Positions 1 to 8,193 of a stretch of DNA of 31,377 bases are shown here, in pieces. The position numbers and the translations under genes are program-made. The stretch is from NCBI GenBank assembly GCA_964630265.1, contig CAZVRW010000036.1, forward strand, positions 1 to 31,377, read 5' to 3'. The notes under the pieces were generated by a model. The model saw nothing but the letters and a program-made list of their open reading frames with translations, was not told the origin of the DNA and made no database searches. Numbering within the stretch: position 1 is the first letter of the stretch; the number at the start of each line of letters is the position of its first letter. Source of the stretch: CAZBWP01 sp964630265. GTDB taxonomy: Bacteria > Pseudomonadota > Alphaproteobacteria > Rhodospirillales > Defluviicoccaceae.

Positions 1-626
1 TCCTTGAGGATGTCGTTCTGGATGGTCCCGGCGAGCTGTGCCGGCTTCACGCCCTGTTCCTCGGCGGCGAGGATGTAGAGGGCCAGCACCGGCAGCACCG
101 CGCCATTCATGGTCATCGACACGGTCATCTCGTCCAACGGGATGCCGTCGAACAGCGTGCGCATGTCGATGATCGAGTCGATCGCCACGCCGGCCATGCC
201 GACGTCGCCGGCGACGCGCTGGTTGTCCGAGTCGTAGCCGCGGTGGGTTGCCAGGTCGAACGCCACCGACAGCCCCTTCTGACCGGCCGCCAGGTTGCGC
301 CGATAGAAGGCGTTGGAATCCTTGGCGGTGGAGAAGCCGGCGTACTGGCGCACCGTCCACGGCCGGGTGACGTACATGGTGGAGTAGGGGCCGCGCACGA
401 ACGGCGGAATGCCGGACAGGGTGTCCAGGTGATCGAGCCCCTCGAGATCCTTCGCTGAATAGAGCGGCTTGACCATGATCTGCTCGGGCGTCTCCCAGAG
501 CATCTCGTCGGGATTTTTCCCGGTCTCGGCCTTGAAACGAGCGGCCCAGGCGTCGAGCCCGCGGTCGCCGTCCGGCTGGTTGCCGGGCTCCAGGTGAACC
601 TGCGTGAAGTCGGGGATGGTCGTCAT
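1..626 (-). CDS. mutB: Methylmalonyl-CoA mutase large (catalytic) subunit, N-terminal part
   Basis: This subunit catalyses the adenosylcobalamin-dependent interconversion of (R)-methylmalonyl-CoA and succinyl-CoA, the last step of propionate and odd-chain/branched acyl catabolism. I translated the minus strand from the ATG at 626 and read 208 codons without a stop before the window edge. The peptide begins MTTIPDFTQVHLEPGN and carries mutase hallmarks: RPWTVRQYAGFSTAKDSN, then FDLATHRGYDSDN, TMNGAVLPVLALYILAAEEQ and finally GTIQNDILKE, all from the substrate-binding TIM barrel. The C-terminal cobalamin domain lies outside the window. The ATG overlaps the mutA stop by 4 bases (ATGA), with GGAG 10 bases upstream, so the two subunits are probably translationally coupled in a mutA-mutB operon. 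The identification is firm; only completeness is unknown. Confidence 0.95.
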   Translation of the reverse strand, partial: MTTIPDFTQVHLEPGNQPDGDRGLDAWAARFKAETGKNPDEMLWETPEQIMVKPLYSAKDLEGLDHLDTLSGIPPFVRGPYSTMYVTRPWTVRQYAGFSTAKDSNAFYRRNLAAGQKGLSVAFDLATHRGYDSDNQRVAGDVGMAGVAIDSIIDMRTLFDGIPLDEMTVSMTMNGAVLPVLALYILAAEEQGVKPAQLAGTIQNDILK

Positions 627-2701
627 TTCTCGATCACTCCGAGGCGCGTCAGGGTGGAGGTGAGGGTGGTCAGCACGTCTCCGCCCATGAAGATGAAATC
701 GTCAATGCCCGCCTGTTTGTAGGCATCCTTTTTGTCGCCGGGGGCGCCGGCCAGGAACAGGTAGTCGCAGCCCGCCGCCTTCAGCGCCTTGGCCAAACCG
801 TCCGCCATCTCTTCATAGACGGGATCGGCCGAGCACAGGATGGCGATGCGCGCGCCGCTGTCCTTGAACGCCTGCGCACAGCTATCGGCGTCGCTGAAGC
901 CGGTGTTGGTCACGGCTTCGATCCCGGCGACCTCGAAGAAGTTGCGGGCGAAGGAGGCGCGGGCGGTGTGCTTGGCGAGAGGACCAAGGTTGGCGAGGAA
1001 GATCTTCGGGCGGGCGCCAGTCTTCTTCTGCCAGGCGTCGGAAGCGTCACGCAGGGTCTCGAACGCCTCGGCGAGGCGATGGCGCGGCAGCGGCGTCAGC
1101 ACCGTTCCACTGCCGGCAAGCGCCGTCGCCATGGCACCGATGGTGGCACCGGCCGCGGCAGCCAGTTTGACTTCGGCGGCGGTCGCCGACGCTGGTGCGG
1201 CGGCCGCCTTCGCCCGGACCGCGGCGAGCCGTTCGGCGGCGGCGGCGGTCGCGGCCTTCATGTCCGGCACCTTGATGTCCGCCGTCGGCTCCTGAATGTT
1301 CGGGAATTCACTCACCCCGGTCAGCGGGTCCCGACGGGTCGCCAGGTTCTTCTGCCGGTCGGCCCAGGCCTTGCCGATACGTTGCGCCAGCGAGCCGTCG
1401 GCGAGGACGGCGGCGAGGCCGCCGGCCTGTTCGATCTCCTGGAAATCGCCCCAGGCCACCTTGGCCAGTTCGTCGGTGCGGCTCTCGATATACCAGGACC
1501 CGCCACCGGCATCGATGACGCGGGCCAGGTTCGACTCCTCGGCGAGGATGATCTGGGTGTTGCGGGCGACCCGACGGGCCAGCCGGTCGGGCAGGCCGAG
1601 GGCAGCATTGTAAGGCAGCACGGTGACGCTTTCGGCGCCGCCGATGGCACCGGCGAAGCAGGTGACCGTCGTGCGCAGCATGTTCACCCAGGGGTCGCGC
1701 TGGCTGAGGATGCGCTCCGCCGTGGTCGCGTGCAGGCGCATGGCGCGGGCCGGCTCCGAGGCGCCGCACGCCTCGGTGATGCGCGACCAGAGCTTGCGCG
1801 CCGCCCTGAGCTTGCAGATCGCCAGGAACTGGTCACCGCCGATCGGCAGGGTGAACTGGATCTGCCGGCAGGCGGCGTCGATGTCGACGCCGGCGGCTGT
1901 CATCGCCCTGAGGTAGGTGACCGCCGTCGCCATGGCGACCGCCAGATCCTGGGTCTCGGTGGCGCCGGCGTTGTGATAGGGCGAGGTGTCGACGGCGACC
2001 GCGGTGACGTGCGGGTAGGTGGCGGCGGTGTGGCGGGCCAAGTCGCCCAACTGCGCCAGCGCCGCGTCGAGGGTCACGGGCAACGCGCCCTCGCCGGCGA
2101 GGACGCCGAGCGGGTCGGCACCGAAACCGCCAAGCGCCTTGTCGGCGGCGAGCCCGCGGCGCTCCCACAGCGCCATCAGCAGGCCGGCGGCCGGCAGGAA
2201 CTGCGCGCCGGGTTGCAGGATGATCGGCACCAATTCCAGGTGAATGCCGGTGAGCAGCAGATCCAGGTCGTCGACCGAATAGACCATGATACCGTCGCGA
2301 CCGGCCAGATCGCCGGCGGCATCGGCGTCCTTGCCGTCGCGGGCGGCGCGGTCGAGGCGCAGGATCAGCGAGGTGACGCCGCGCTCGAGATCGCGCAGCA
2401 GCACGTCGTTGGCGTCCTTCGGGTCGGGATCGGTGCAGAGCTGCCGGACGTCCCAGTTGTCGACGCGGTTGCCGGCGGCCCGGGAGCCGCGAGTGAACGG
2501 CATCGCGCCGGGGAAGCCCGAGGGATCGCCATCGGCCGGCCAGTCGGACCGCGTGTAGATGGGTCGAACCGTGATACCCTCGTAGCTCTTCGAAAACATC
2601 TTCTTGTCGAAGGGCGCGCCCTTCAACGCGCGTTCCACCTCGGCGACCCACTCGTCGTAGGTCGGCGCTTGGAAATCCTCGACGAACCGCATGTCGCTCA
2701 T
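623..2701 (-). CDS. mutA: Methylmalonyl-CoA mutase small subunit
   Basis: This is the non-catalytic partner of MutB in the heterodimeric methylmalonyl-CoA mutase. The frame is open for 846 codons, but I place the start at 2701 (MSDMRFVEDFQAPTYDEW), giving 692 aa. AGGG sits just upstream, family similarity begins there, and the extra upstream residues are low-complexity Arg/Ala/Ser sequence with no family resemblance. The N-terminal half is a degenerate mutase TIM barrel (for example IYTRSDWPADGDPSGFPG and LPIGGDQFLAICKLRAARKL). An Ala-rich linker at about 510-550 precedes a C-terminal flavodoxin-like cobalamin-type domain ending DDFIFMGGDVLTTLTSTLTRL. That domain lacks the DxHxxG cobalamin-ligand motif, as expected for the small subunit. 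The stop overlaps the mutB ATG by 4 bases. Divergent mmcB lies 223 bp upstream. Confidence 0.95.
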   Translation of the reverse strand: MSDMRFVEDFQAPTYDEWVAEVERALKGAPFDKKMFSKSYEGITVRPIYTRSDWPADGDPSGFPGAMPFTRGSRAAGNRVDNWDVRQLCTDPDPKDANDVLLRDLERGVTSLILRLDRAARDGKDADAAGDLAGRDGIMVYSVDDLDLLLTGIHLELVPIILQPGAQFLPAAGLLMALWERRGLAADKALGGFGADPLGVLAGEGALPVTLDAALAQLGDLARHTAATYPHVTAVAVDTSPYHNAGATETQDLAVAMATAVTYLRAMTAAGVDIDAACRQIQFTLPIGGDQFLAICKLRAARKLWSRITEACGASEPARAMRLHATTAERILSQRDPWVNMLRTTVTCFAGAIGGAESVTVLPYNAALGLPDRLARRVARNTQIILAEESNLARVIDAGGGSWYIESRTDELAKVAWGDFQEIEQAGGLAAVLADGSLAQRIGKAWADRQKNLATRRDPLTGVSEFPNIQEPTADIKVPDMKAATAAAAERLAAVRAKAAAAPASATAAEVKLAAAAGATIGAMATALAGSGTVLTPLPRHRLAEAFETLRDASDAWQKKTGARPKIFLANLGPLAKHTARASFARNFFEVAGIEAVTNTGFSDADSCAQAFKDSGARIAILCSADPVYEEMADGLAKALKAAGCDYLFLAGAPGDKKDAYKQAGIDDFIFMGGDVLTTLTSTLTRLGVIEK

Positions 2702-2885
2702 GGAATTCCCTTTATCCCCCGAATGTTCGGACGTCGGTTTGAGTTGTTGATGCGAGAACGCCGGCCACCGACCAGCACCGGCTTCGCCGGAACCGTCCTC
2801 ACCCTTTCCGAACCTACGTGAGGGCGGCGTGACGGTCAAGAAACGCCGGGCCACGCCGATCGTTTGTTCACCCCAAGCGCGACTC

Positions 2886-2914
2886 TTGCTTGCCGGATCG
2901 GCGGCGGCTATACC
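2886..2914 (+). promoter_or_regulatory. Candidate sigma70-type promoter for mmcB
   Basis: TTGCTT (2886-2891) and TATACC (2909-2914) are separated by exactly 17 bases on the plus strand. Transcription would start near 2921, only a few bases before the first plausible mmcB ATGs (2925 and 2937), so the message would be nearly leaderless for the first. I saw no clear alphaproteobacterial LexA box (GTTC-N7-GTTC) beside it, although mmcB is SOS-regulated in Caulobacter. This is a pattern match only. Confidence 0.35.
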
Positions 2915-2924
2915 CGTGCCCGGC

Positions 2925-3416
2925 ATGGAACACAGCATGAACATGGGCGCGCCGGCCCCACCATCACCGGACGCCGCGGCCGTCGGGGCCGCCGCCATCT
3001 GCCGCGGCGTCTCCCGCCTGCTGCGCCATCTCGAATGCGCCGTGCTGGCGGAATGCCCGCTCGCCAACGGCCGTCGCGCCGATCTGCTCGCCCTGCATCG
3101 CGACGGCTCCGTCAGTCTCGTCGAGGTCAAGGCGTCGGTGGCGGACTTCCGGGGCGACGCCAAGTGGCCAGAGTATCTGCCCTATTGTGATCGCTTTTTC
3201 TTCGCCGTCGCGCCCGGGTTTCCTCAAGACGTGTTGCCGCCAGAGGAGGGCATCATCGTCGCCGACGCCTGGGCCGGGACGATAACGCGGGACGCTGCCC
3301 ACCGGCCGCTCAACGCGGCGCGTCGACGGGCGTTGACGCTGCGCTTTGCGCGGACGGCGGCGGCGCGCCTGGGACGGCTGCAGGATCCGTTCGGGGTGAT
3401 CGCACCAGGAGGCTGA
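2925..3416 (+). CDS. mmcB: MmcB-family DNA repair protein (PD-(D/E)XK nuclease fold)
   Basis: The MmcB family is a group of small alphaproteobacterial proteins linked to survival of DNA damage such as mitomycin C. From 2925 the product is 163 aa. The core shows GRRADLLALHRDGS followed by VEVKASVADF, so D53, E67 and K69 fit the D-(E)xK active site of the restriction-endonuclease-like fold. A conserved WPEYLPYCDRFFFAV segment follows. The frame is open back to 2829, but those residues lie across the likely promoter. The ATG at 2937, with GGAA six bases upstream, is an equally good start. The last 107 bases overlap the convergent efflux-pump gene. The gene is a lone plus-strand gene between minus-strand units. 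The family call is confident; its exact reaction has not been read from sequence. Confidence 0.85.
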   Translation: MEHSMNMGAPAPPSPDAAAVGAAAICRGVSRLLRHLECAVLAECPLANGRRADLLALHRDGSVSLVEVKASVADFRGDAKWPEYLPYCDRFFFAVAPGFPQDVLPPEEGIIVADAWAGTITRDAAHRPLNAARRRALTLRFARTAAARLGRLQDPFGVIAPGG

Positions 3417-4605
3417 ACGCCGCCAGGGCGGCGAGGGCGGTGGCGCCGATCACCGCCGCCATCGGCAGTTGCGAGGTCGGCGCGAACAGCCCGACCGCGA
3501 GGCTGGCGATGCCCGAGACCAGCATCTGGATGAAGCCGAGCACCGCCGAGGCGGCCCCGGCGATCGACGGAAACGGGATCATGGCGCCGGCGATGCCGTT
3601 GGCGAGGACGATGCCCATGCCGGTGGTGAACAGCATCATCGGCGCAATCACGGCAATGACGCTCACCCAGCCGACGATGCCGAAAGCCGCCATCGCCGTG
3701 CCGCCGAGGGCGCTCAGGCCGAGGCCGATGCGCAGCAGCCGATCGAGGCCGAGGTGCGGGGTGAAGCGGCGCGCGACGAGGCTGCCGGTGAGAAAGCCGC
3801 TGACGTTGAAAACCGCGAGGGCGCCGAAGCCGGCGGGGGAGAGCCCGAGCACGTCGATGAAGACGAACGGCGCCCCGGCGGTGAAGGCCATCAGGCCGGC
3901 GAACGTGAACCCGACCGCCAGCGTGTAGCCCCAGTAGGTGGGCGAGGCGATCAGCGTCCGCCACGCCCGCACCTGGCTGCCCAGCCGCAGGCTGTCCGCG
4001 GCGGCGGGGGGCGCGGTCTCCCGCAACAGCGCCCAGGTGGCGCCGGCGATGACGATGCCCACCGCGGCGAGGAACCAGAAGGCGGCGCGCCAGCCGAAGC
4101 CTTCCTGCAGGCCGCCGCCGATCAGCGGCGCGACGGCCGGCGACACGGCGAGGGCGGCGCCGATGGTCGCCATCACCCGCGCCGCGCCGGACGCCCCGTA
4201 GACGTCGCGCACCACCGCCCGCCCAAGCACCGGCCCGGCACAGGCGGTCATGCCCTGCAGCAACCGGCCGCCGATCAGCGCCTCGATCGAGGTGGCGAGA
4301 ACACAGACCAAGCTGGCGAGCACATAGAGGCCGAGGCCGGTGAGCAACACCGGCCGGCGGCCGAAGCGATCCGACAACGGTCCGTAGACCAGTTGGGCGA
4401 TGGCGAAGCCGAACAGGAACACCGTCATGGTCAGATTGACCGCGGCGACATCGGTGGCGAGCGCGCCGACGATCGACGGCATCGACGGAATGTAGATGGA
4501 GGTGCTGATCTGGCCGAGGGCCACCAGCGCAGTGATCAGGACGAACACGGCGGTGGAGTCCGGTGCCGGGCGGCGATGGCCGATGGGCCCGCCGGCCATT
4601 GTCAC
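3310..4605 (-). CDS. Bcr/CflA-family MFS drug efflux transporter
   Basis: This is a proton-driven major facilitator transporter of the inner membrane, of the family that exports bicyclomycin, chloramphenicol or similar compounds. The product is about 431 aa with twelve predicted hydrophobic segments. Motif A is present as YGPLSDRFGRRPVLL, with RLLQGMTACAGPVLGRAVVRD after it, typical of the Bcr/CflA/DHA1 group. I prefer the GTG at 4605, which has GAGGG six bases upstream. An ATG at 4599 and one at 4662 (MNNPENTGDA) are alternatives, and the latter lacks a ribosome-binding site. The C-terminus is a short Pro/Ala tail that overlaps mmcB on the opposite strand. It lies 97 bp (from 4605) downstream of the YgjP-like gene, in the same direction. 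Substrate cannot be inferred. Confidence 0.9.
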   Translation of the reverse strand: MTMAGGPIGHRRPAPDSTAVFVLITALVALGQISTSIYIPSMPSIVGALATDVAAVNLTMTVFLFGFAIAQLVYGPLSDRFGRRPVLLTGLGLYVLASLVCVLATSIEALIGGRLLQGMTACAGPVLGRAVVRDVYGASGAARVMATIGAALAVSPAVAPLIGGGLQEGFGWRAAFWFLAAVGIVIAGATWALLRETAPPAAADSLRLGSQVRAWRTLIASPTYWGYTLAVGFTFAGLMAFTAGAPFVFIDVLGLSPAGFGALAVFNVSGFLTGSLVARRFTPHLGLDRLLRIGLGLSALGGTAMAAFGIVGWVSVIAVIAPMMLFTTGMGIVLANGIAGAMIPFPSIAGAASAVLGFIQMLVSGIASLAVGLFAPTSQLPMAAVIGATALAALAAFSLLVRSPRTDPAAVPGAPPPSAQSAASTPVDAPR

Positions 4606-4702
4606 GTCGCGCCCTCGGCGACGCCGCGCGATAGCGTCTCCGGTGTTCTCCGGATTGTTCATCAGTGAGATATGGCTGCGCCGGAGGCCGCCGACGAGGC
4701 CG

Positions 4703-5437
4703 TCAGCCGTAGCGATGCAGCGTATGGCCGTGGCGGGCGAGCCAAGCGCGCGATGTCTGCATGTCGTCGGTGAGGCTTCCCGCCGTTTTCCAGAAGTCGG
4801 CGCCGTGGCCGCGGATGCGCAAATGGGCGACCTCATGGGCGACCACGTAGTCGAGCACCGGCTCGGGCGCGAGGATCAGGCGCCAGGAGAACGACAGGGT
4901 GCCGGTGGCCGAGCACGAGCCCCAGCGGGTCCGGGTATCGCGCACGGCGATGCCGGTGACGGTCACGCCCAGGCGCGCCGCCTTCTCCAGGCTGCGCATG
5001 CGCACCTCCCGGCGCGCTTCCGAGCGCAACCACCGGTGCACGGCATCGTTGACGGTGCCGACCGGTCCACCGACCAGCAGCGATCCAGGCTCCCGCCGGA
5101 CGCGCTGCCGTGCCTCGGGGCGATGGACGACGCGGTGCGGCGCGCCGAGTACGGGGATGATCGCTTCGGGCTGAAACGCCACGTGCGGCGGCAGGCGGTC
5201 GAGGCGCTCCAGGATCCAGTCGGCGCGGCTCCGGGCCATCACCAGTCCGTGCTCGAAGGGTGTCCCCTTGGGGATGGTCACCACCACGTCACCGGTGTCG
5301 AACGCCACCCGCAGGATCAGTCGGCGCGCCCGGGCGCTGCGCCGCACGGTGACCGCCACGTCGTGTCCGTTGAGATCGACGGTGTGGGTGCGCACCTGGG
5401 CGTCTCTCCGGAACAGGGCATCGAGCACCGCGGTCAT
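4703..5437 (-). CDS. YgjP-like (DUF45/M48-type) zinc metallopeptidase family protein
   Basis: The product is 244 aa from the ATG at 5437, which overlaps the stop of the upstream aldolase-family gene by 4 bases. The key motif is HEVAHLRIRGHGADFW: H201 and H205 with E202 form a zinc HExxH site and H211 is the likely third ligand, as in the YgjP/SprT-like group. Upstream, RDTRTRWGSCSATGTLSFSW is the other conserved block of the family. There is no signal peptide or membrane segment, so it is cytoplasmic. The physiological substrate of these proteins is unknown. The frame extends upstream to 5764, but that part overlaps the well-supported aldolase gene and is Arg-rich shadow sequence. Family assignment is strong and the function is open. 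Confidence 0.88.
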   Translation of the reverse strand: MTAVLDALFRRDAQVRTHTVDLNGHDVAVTVRRSARARRLILRVAFDTGDVVVTIPKGTPFEHGLVMARSRADWILERLDRLPPHVAFQPEAIIPVLGAPHRVVHRPEARQRVRREPGSLLVGGPVGTVNDAVHRWLRSEARREVRMRSLEKAARLGVTVTGIAVRDTRTRWGSCSATGTLSFSWRLILAPEPVLDYVVAHEVAHLRIRGHGADFWKTAGSLTDDMQTSRAWLARHGHTLHRYG

Positions 5438-6378
5438 CCGACGGCGGGGGGCTGGAAATCGAGGCGCCCCAGCGCCGCGGCGAGCGCGCCGGCGGCGGCG
5501 GCGGCGAGCGGCGTCAGCGGCGGCCGAATGCGGCGCCAACCGTCGTCGTCCGTCTGTCGGGCCATGATCTCCTTCAGCGCGGCGGTGAGCGGATAGGCGG
5601 AGATCGCCCGGCGGACCGCCGTCAGCCGTGCTTGCGTCGCCTCGGCCTCGGCCGCATCGCCCGACCGGAACGCCGCAAGCACGGCGGCGGCCAGCGGCGC
5701 CGCGACATTGACCACGGCGGTGATGCAGCCGGCGCCGCCGGCGCGCAGCAGCGGCAGCAGACACTCGTCCGATCCCGACAGGACGGCGAAACCGGGAAAC
5801 GCCCGCACGCAGTCGAGCATCGCGTCGAGGTCGCCGGAGCTGTCTTTCATCCCGGCAATGGTGCCGGGATAGGCGTTCAGCAGCCGCTCGATCAACGCCG
5901 GCCCGATGGGCACGCCGGCCATCTGCGGAAAATGATAGAGGTAAAGCCGCAGCCGCCCATCGCCGACGCGTTCGATGATCTCGGCGAAGGCGGCGAACAG
6001 ACCGTCGTCAGTGACGGACTTGTAGTAGAAGGGCGGCAGCATCAGGCAACGCGGCGCACCCGCCGCCAACGCGGCGCGGGTCAGGCGGACGCTGTCGGGC
6101 AGCGCGCAGCAGCCGGTGCCGGGCAGCAGCGCCGTCCCCGGGATGCCGGCCTCCGTGAGCCCGTGCAGCAACTCCATACGCTCTTCGACGGAGAACGAGT
6201 TGGCCTCCCCGGTGGTCCCCAGCACCGACAGGCCGTCGCAGCCGTTGGCCAAGAGCCAGCGGCAGTGGCCGGCCATGCGCACGACGTCCGGCCGACCGTC
6301 GGCCGCCAGCGGCGTGAGAACGGCGGCGAAGACGCCGTGGGAGTTGACCGCCACCATGTTCTCCGTCACGCCGGCCAT
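5434..6378 (-). CDS. Dihydrodipicolinate synthase (DHDPS/NAL) family aldolase
   Basis: This is a class I, pyruvate-type Schiff-base aldolase/lyase of 314 aa. Visible landmarks are GLSVLGTTGEANSF (the Thr pair at 55-56), PPFYYK (Y118), LYHFPQMAGVP (Y148) and AGMKDSSGD with the Schiff-base lysine K178. The loop that in true DapA reads Y-N-x-P-x-R is YHFPQMAG here, so the arginine that binds the aspartate-semialdehyde carboxylate is missing. A sugar-acid or other 2-oxo-acid lyase is therefore more likely than lysine biosynthesis. The start at 6378 overlaps ycgN by 13 bases; M8 (6357), with GGAG just upstream, is a good alternative. The gene is sandwiched tightly between ycgN and the YgjP-like gene. 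The substrate is unknown. Confidence 0.88.
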   Translation of the reverse strand: MAGVTENMVAVNSHGVFAAVLTPLAADGRPDVVRMAGHCRWLLANGCDGLSVLGTTGEANSFSVEERMELLHGLTEAGIPGTALLPGTGCCALPDSVRLTRAALAAGAPRCLMLPPFYYKSVTDDGLFAAFAEIIERVGDGRLRLYLYHFPQMAGVPIGPALIERLLNAYPGTIAGMKDSSGDLDAMLDCVRAFPGFAVLSGSDECLLPLLRAGGAGCITAVVNVAAPLAAAVLAAFRSGDAAEAEATQARLTAVRRAISAYPLTAALKEIMARQTDDDGWRRIRPPLTPLAAAAAGALAAALGRLDFQPPAVG

Positions 6379-6806
6379 GCGACGATGTGGTGTTCCGCGG
6401 GACCGGCCTCCGCCTCGGGCACAACCTTGCCGAACACCGAGATGCCGACCCGGTGGACGAGGTCGGGATCACTGGAGACGAGGGGATGCCACCACGGCAG
6501 CGGCCGGTTCTCGGCCAACAGGCGATAGGCGCAGCTGGAGGGCAGCCAGTGCAGGTCGGCGATCCCGGCCGCGGTCAACGCGACGCAGTCGGGTACCCGG
6601 CGCTGTCGCTTGGCGTAGTCGGAGCAGCGGCAGGTCGCCAGATCGAGCAGGCGGCAGGCGACGTTGGTGAAGGCGATCACGCCCGTGTCCTCGTCTTCCA
6701 GCTTGGCGAGACAGCACTTGGCGCAGCCGTCGCAGAGGCTCTCCCATTCGGCGCGGGACATCTCGCTCAGCGTCTTCCGCTCCCAGAACGGCGCATCGTC
6801 GCGCAT
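6366..6806 (-). CDS. ycgN: YcgN (UPF0260) cysteine-cluster protein
   Basis: This is a small 146-aa cytoplasmic protein of the YcgN/UPF0260 family. It has nine cysteines: the CDGCAKCC cluster (C25, C28, C31, C32), then C51, C59 and C61 (TCRC), C74 and C92. The pattern suggests metal or Fe-S binding, but the biochemical role is not established. The conserved opening FWERKTLSEMSRAEWESLC and the tail WWHPLVSSDPDLVHRVGIS are characteristic. AGGA lies just before the ATG at 6806. The stop lies within the start of the aldolase-family gene, and the cobyrinate diamide synthase ends 70 bp upstream in the same direction. Confidence 0.93.
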   Translation of the reverse strand: MRDDAPFWERKTLSEMSRAEWESLCDGCAKCCLAKLEDEDTGVIAFTNVACRLLDLATCRCSDYAKRQRRVPDCVALTAAGIADLHWLPSSCAYRLLAENRPLPWWHPLVSSDPDLVHRVGISVFGKVVPEAEAGPAEHHIVAWPA

Positions 6807-6876
6807 GGTTTCCTCGTTCCCAGTCGGTGCGCCAGCTTACCGCAAGTGCCGCTCGGGCACACGCGGCGCGTCTGTC

Positions 6877-8193
6877 TCAAGGCTCGGCGGCGATCAGATG
6901 CACGAACGAGCCTTGCACGCTGCCGCGACTCCGGCCGGCGCCGCCCAGGGCGGTGCCGCCGGCATCCTGGCAGGTGAACAGCGGCGGCCCGTCGCCTTCG
7001 TCGACGATTCGGGCGAAGTGGAACTCGTGCCCGCGAAACGCGCGGCCGGCTGCGCCCAACGGTCCCCTGGTCGCGAGCACGGCCCGACGGTAGCCCAGAT
7101 GCAGGGCACGCTCGGCGAACGTCGTCTCCAATGGCAGCAGGCCGGCCATGGCATGGCGCTCCCCGCCGGCGTCGGTGAGCCCGCGGCCCAGGACCATGTA
7201 GCCGCCACATTCGCCGAACACGGCAGTGCCGCGCCCGGCGGCGTCGGCGAGGCCGTTGAGAAAGGCGGCATTGGCGGCGAGGCGGCCGGCGTGCAACTCG
7301 GGATAGCCGCCCGGCAGATAGACGGCGTCGGCGTCGGCGGCCGGCGCTGCGTCGGCGAGCGGCGAGAATGGCAGCAGTTCCGCCCCGGCCGCCCGCCAGC
7401 CGTCGAGCGCCAGGGCGTAGCGGAAGGCAAATGCCGCGTCGTCGGCGACGGCGATGCGCTGGCCCAGCGGCGGCAGCGGCGCCACGGAGGCGGGCTTCCC
7501 CGCGTGCCGCCAGGGGCCGGCCAACTCCACCATCGCCGGCACGTCCACGTGGGCGCGAACGCAGGCGGCGGCGCGATCGAGGAATCGGTCCAGATCCGGA
7601 TGCTCCATCGCCTGCACCAGACCGAGGTGACGCTCCGGCAGGCGCAGGTCATCGCTCCACGGCAGGGCGCCGAGGACGGGCACGTCGGGCAGGTGCGCCG
7701 CGCAGGCCTCGCGGATGATGGCGGCGTGCCGCTCGCCGCCGACGCGGTTGAGGATGACGGCCGCCACCCGGACGTCAGCGCGATGGTTTACGAAGCCGGC
7801 GACGAGAGCCGCGGCCGATGCCGCCTGTGCCCGCACGTCGACCACCAGGATCACCGGCCAGCCGCCCGCCGCGGCCACGTCCGCCGTCGAGCCGAAGGAC
7901 GCCGTCGCGCCGTCGAACAGGCCCATGACGCCCTCGCAGATGACGAGATCGGAAGCCTCCGCAAGGTGCAATGCGGCGGCCGCCAGGAGCTCCGGCGGCA
8001 TCGCCCAGGGGTCGAGATTGATACAGGTGCCGCTGCCGGCGGCGGCATGGAAGGCCGGATCGATGTAATCCGGCCCCGCCTTGGCGGCGCCGACACGCAG
8101 ACCCGCGGCCGACAGCGTCCGGATCAGGCCCAGTGTCAGGACGGTCTTGCCGCTGCCGGAGGCCGGCGCAGCGATGATCAGGCCGCCGCTCAA
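6877..8193 (-). CDS. cobB: Cobyrinate/hydrogenobyrinate a,c-diamide synthase
   Basis: This enzyme uses ATP and glutamine to amidate the a and c side chains of the corrin ring during cobalamin synthesis. The product is 438 aa. The N-terminal dethiobiotin-synthetase-like domain has the P-loop APASGSGKT (residues 9-17), then KAGPDYIDPAFH and CEGVMGLFDG. The C-terminal class I glutamine amidotransferase-like domain has YLPGGYPELHA, FGECGGYMVLG with nucleophile C329, GHEFHFAR and the terminal GSFVHL. It overlaps the upstream SCO gene by 4 bases (ATGA). No other corrin genes are in the window, so the rest of the pathway must lie elsewhere. Whether the substrate is cobyrinate (CbiA) or hydrogenobyrinate (CobB) cannot be read here; an aerobic alphaproteobacterium suggests the latter. 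Confidence 0.94.
   Translation of the reverse strand: MSGGLIIAAPASGSGKTVLTLGLIRTLSAAGLRVGAAKAGPDYIDPAFHAAAGSGTCINLDPWAMPPELLAAAALHLAEASDLVICEGVMGLFDGATASFGSTADVAAAGGWPVILVVDVRAQAASAAALVAGFVNHRADVRVAAVILNRVGGERHAAIIREACAAHLPDVPVLGALPWSDDLRLPERHLGLVQAMEHPDLDRFLDRAAACVRAHVDVPAMVELAGPWRHAGKPASVAPLPPLGQRIAVADDAAFAFRYALALDGWRAAGAELLPFSPLADAAPAADADAVYLPGGYPELHAGRLAANAAFLNGLADAAGRGTAVFGECGGYMVLGRGLTDAGGERHAMAGLLPLETTFAERALHLGYRRAVLATRGPLGAAGRAFRGHEFHFARIVDEGDGPPLFTCQDAGGTALGGAGRSRGSVQGSFVHLIAAEP

Noticed and set aside
968..2821. 617-codon plus-strand open frame
   Set aside because: It is antisense to mutA and made of Arg/Gly/His-rich sequence with no domain; long antisense frames are common in GC-rich codon-biased genes.
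2702..2924. Possible cobalamin riboswitch ahead of mutA
   Set aside because: No B12-box-like sequence or long conserved leader was found; only a small CCGGC-TTC-GCCGG stem is present.
3469..4668. 399-codon plus-strand open frame rich in Glu, Gly, Arg and His
   Set aside because: It is a complementary-strand shadow of the efflux pump gene with low-complexity composition.
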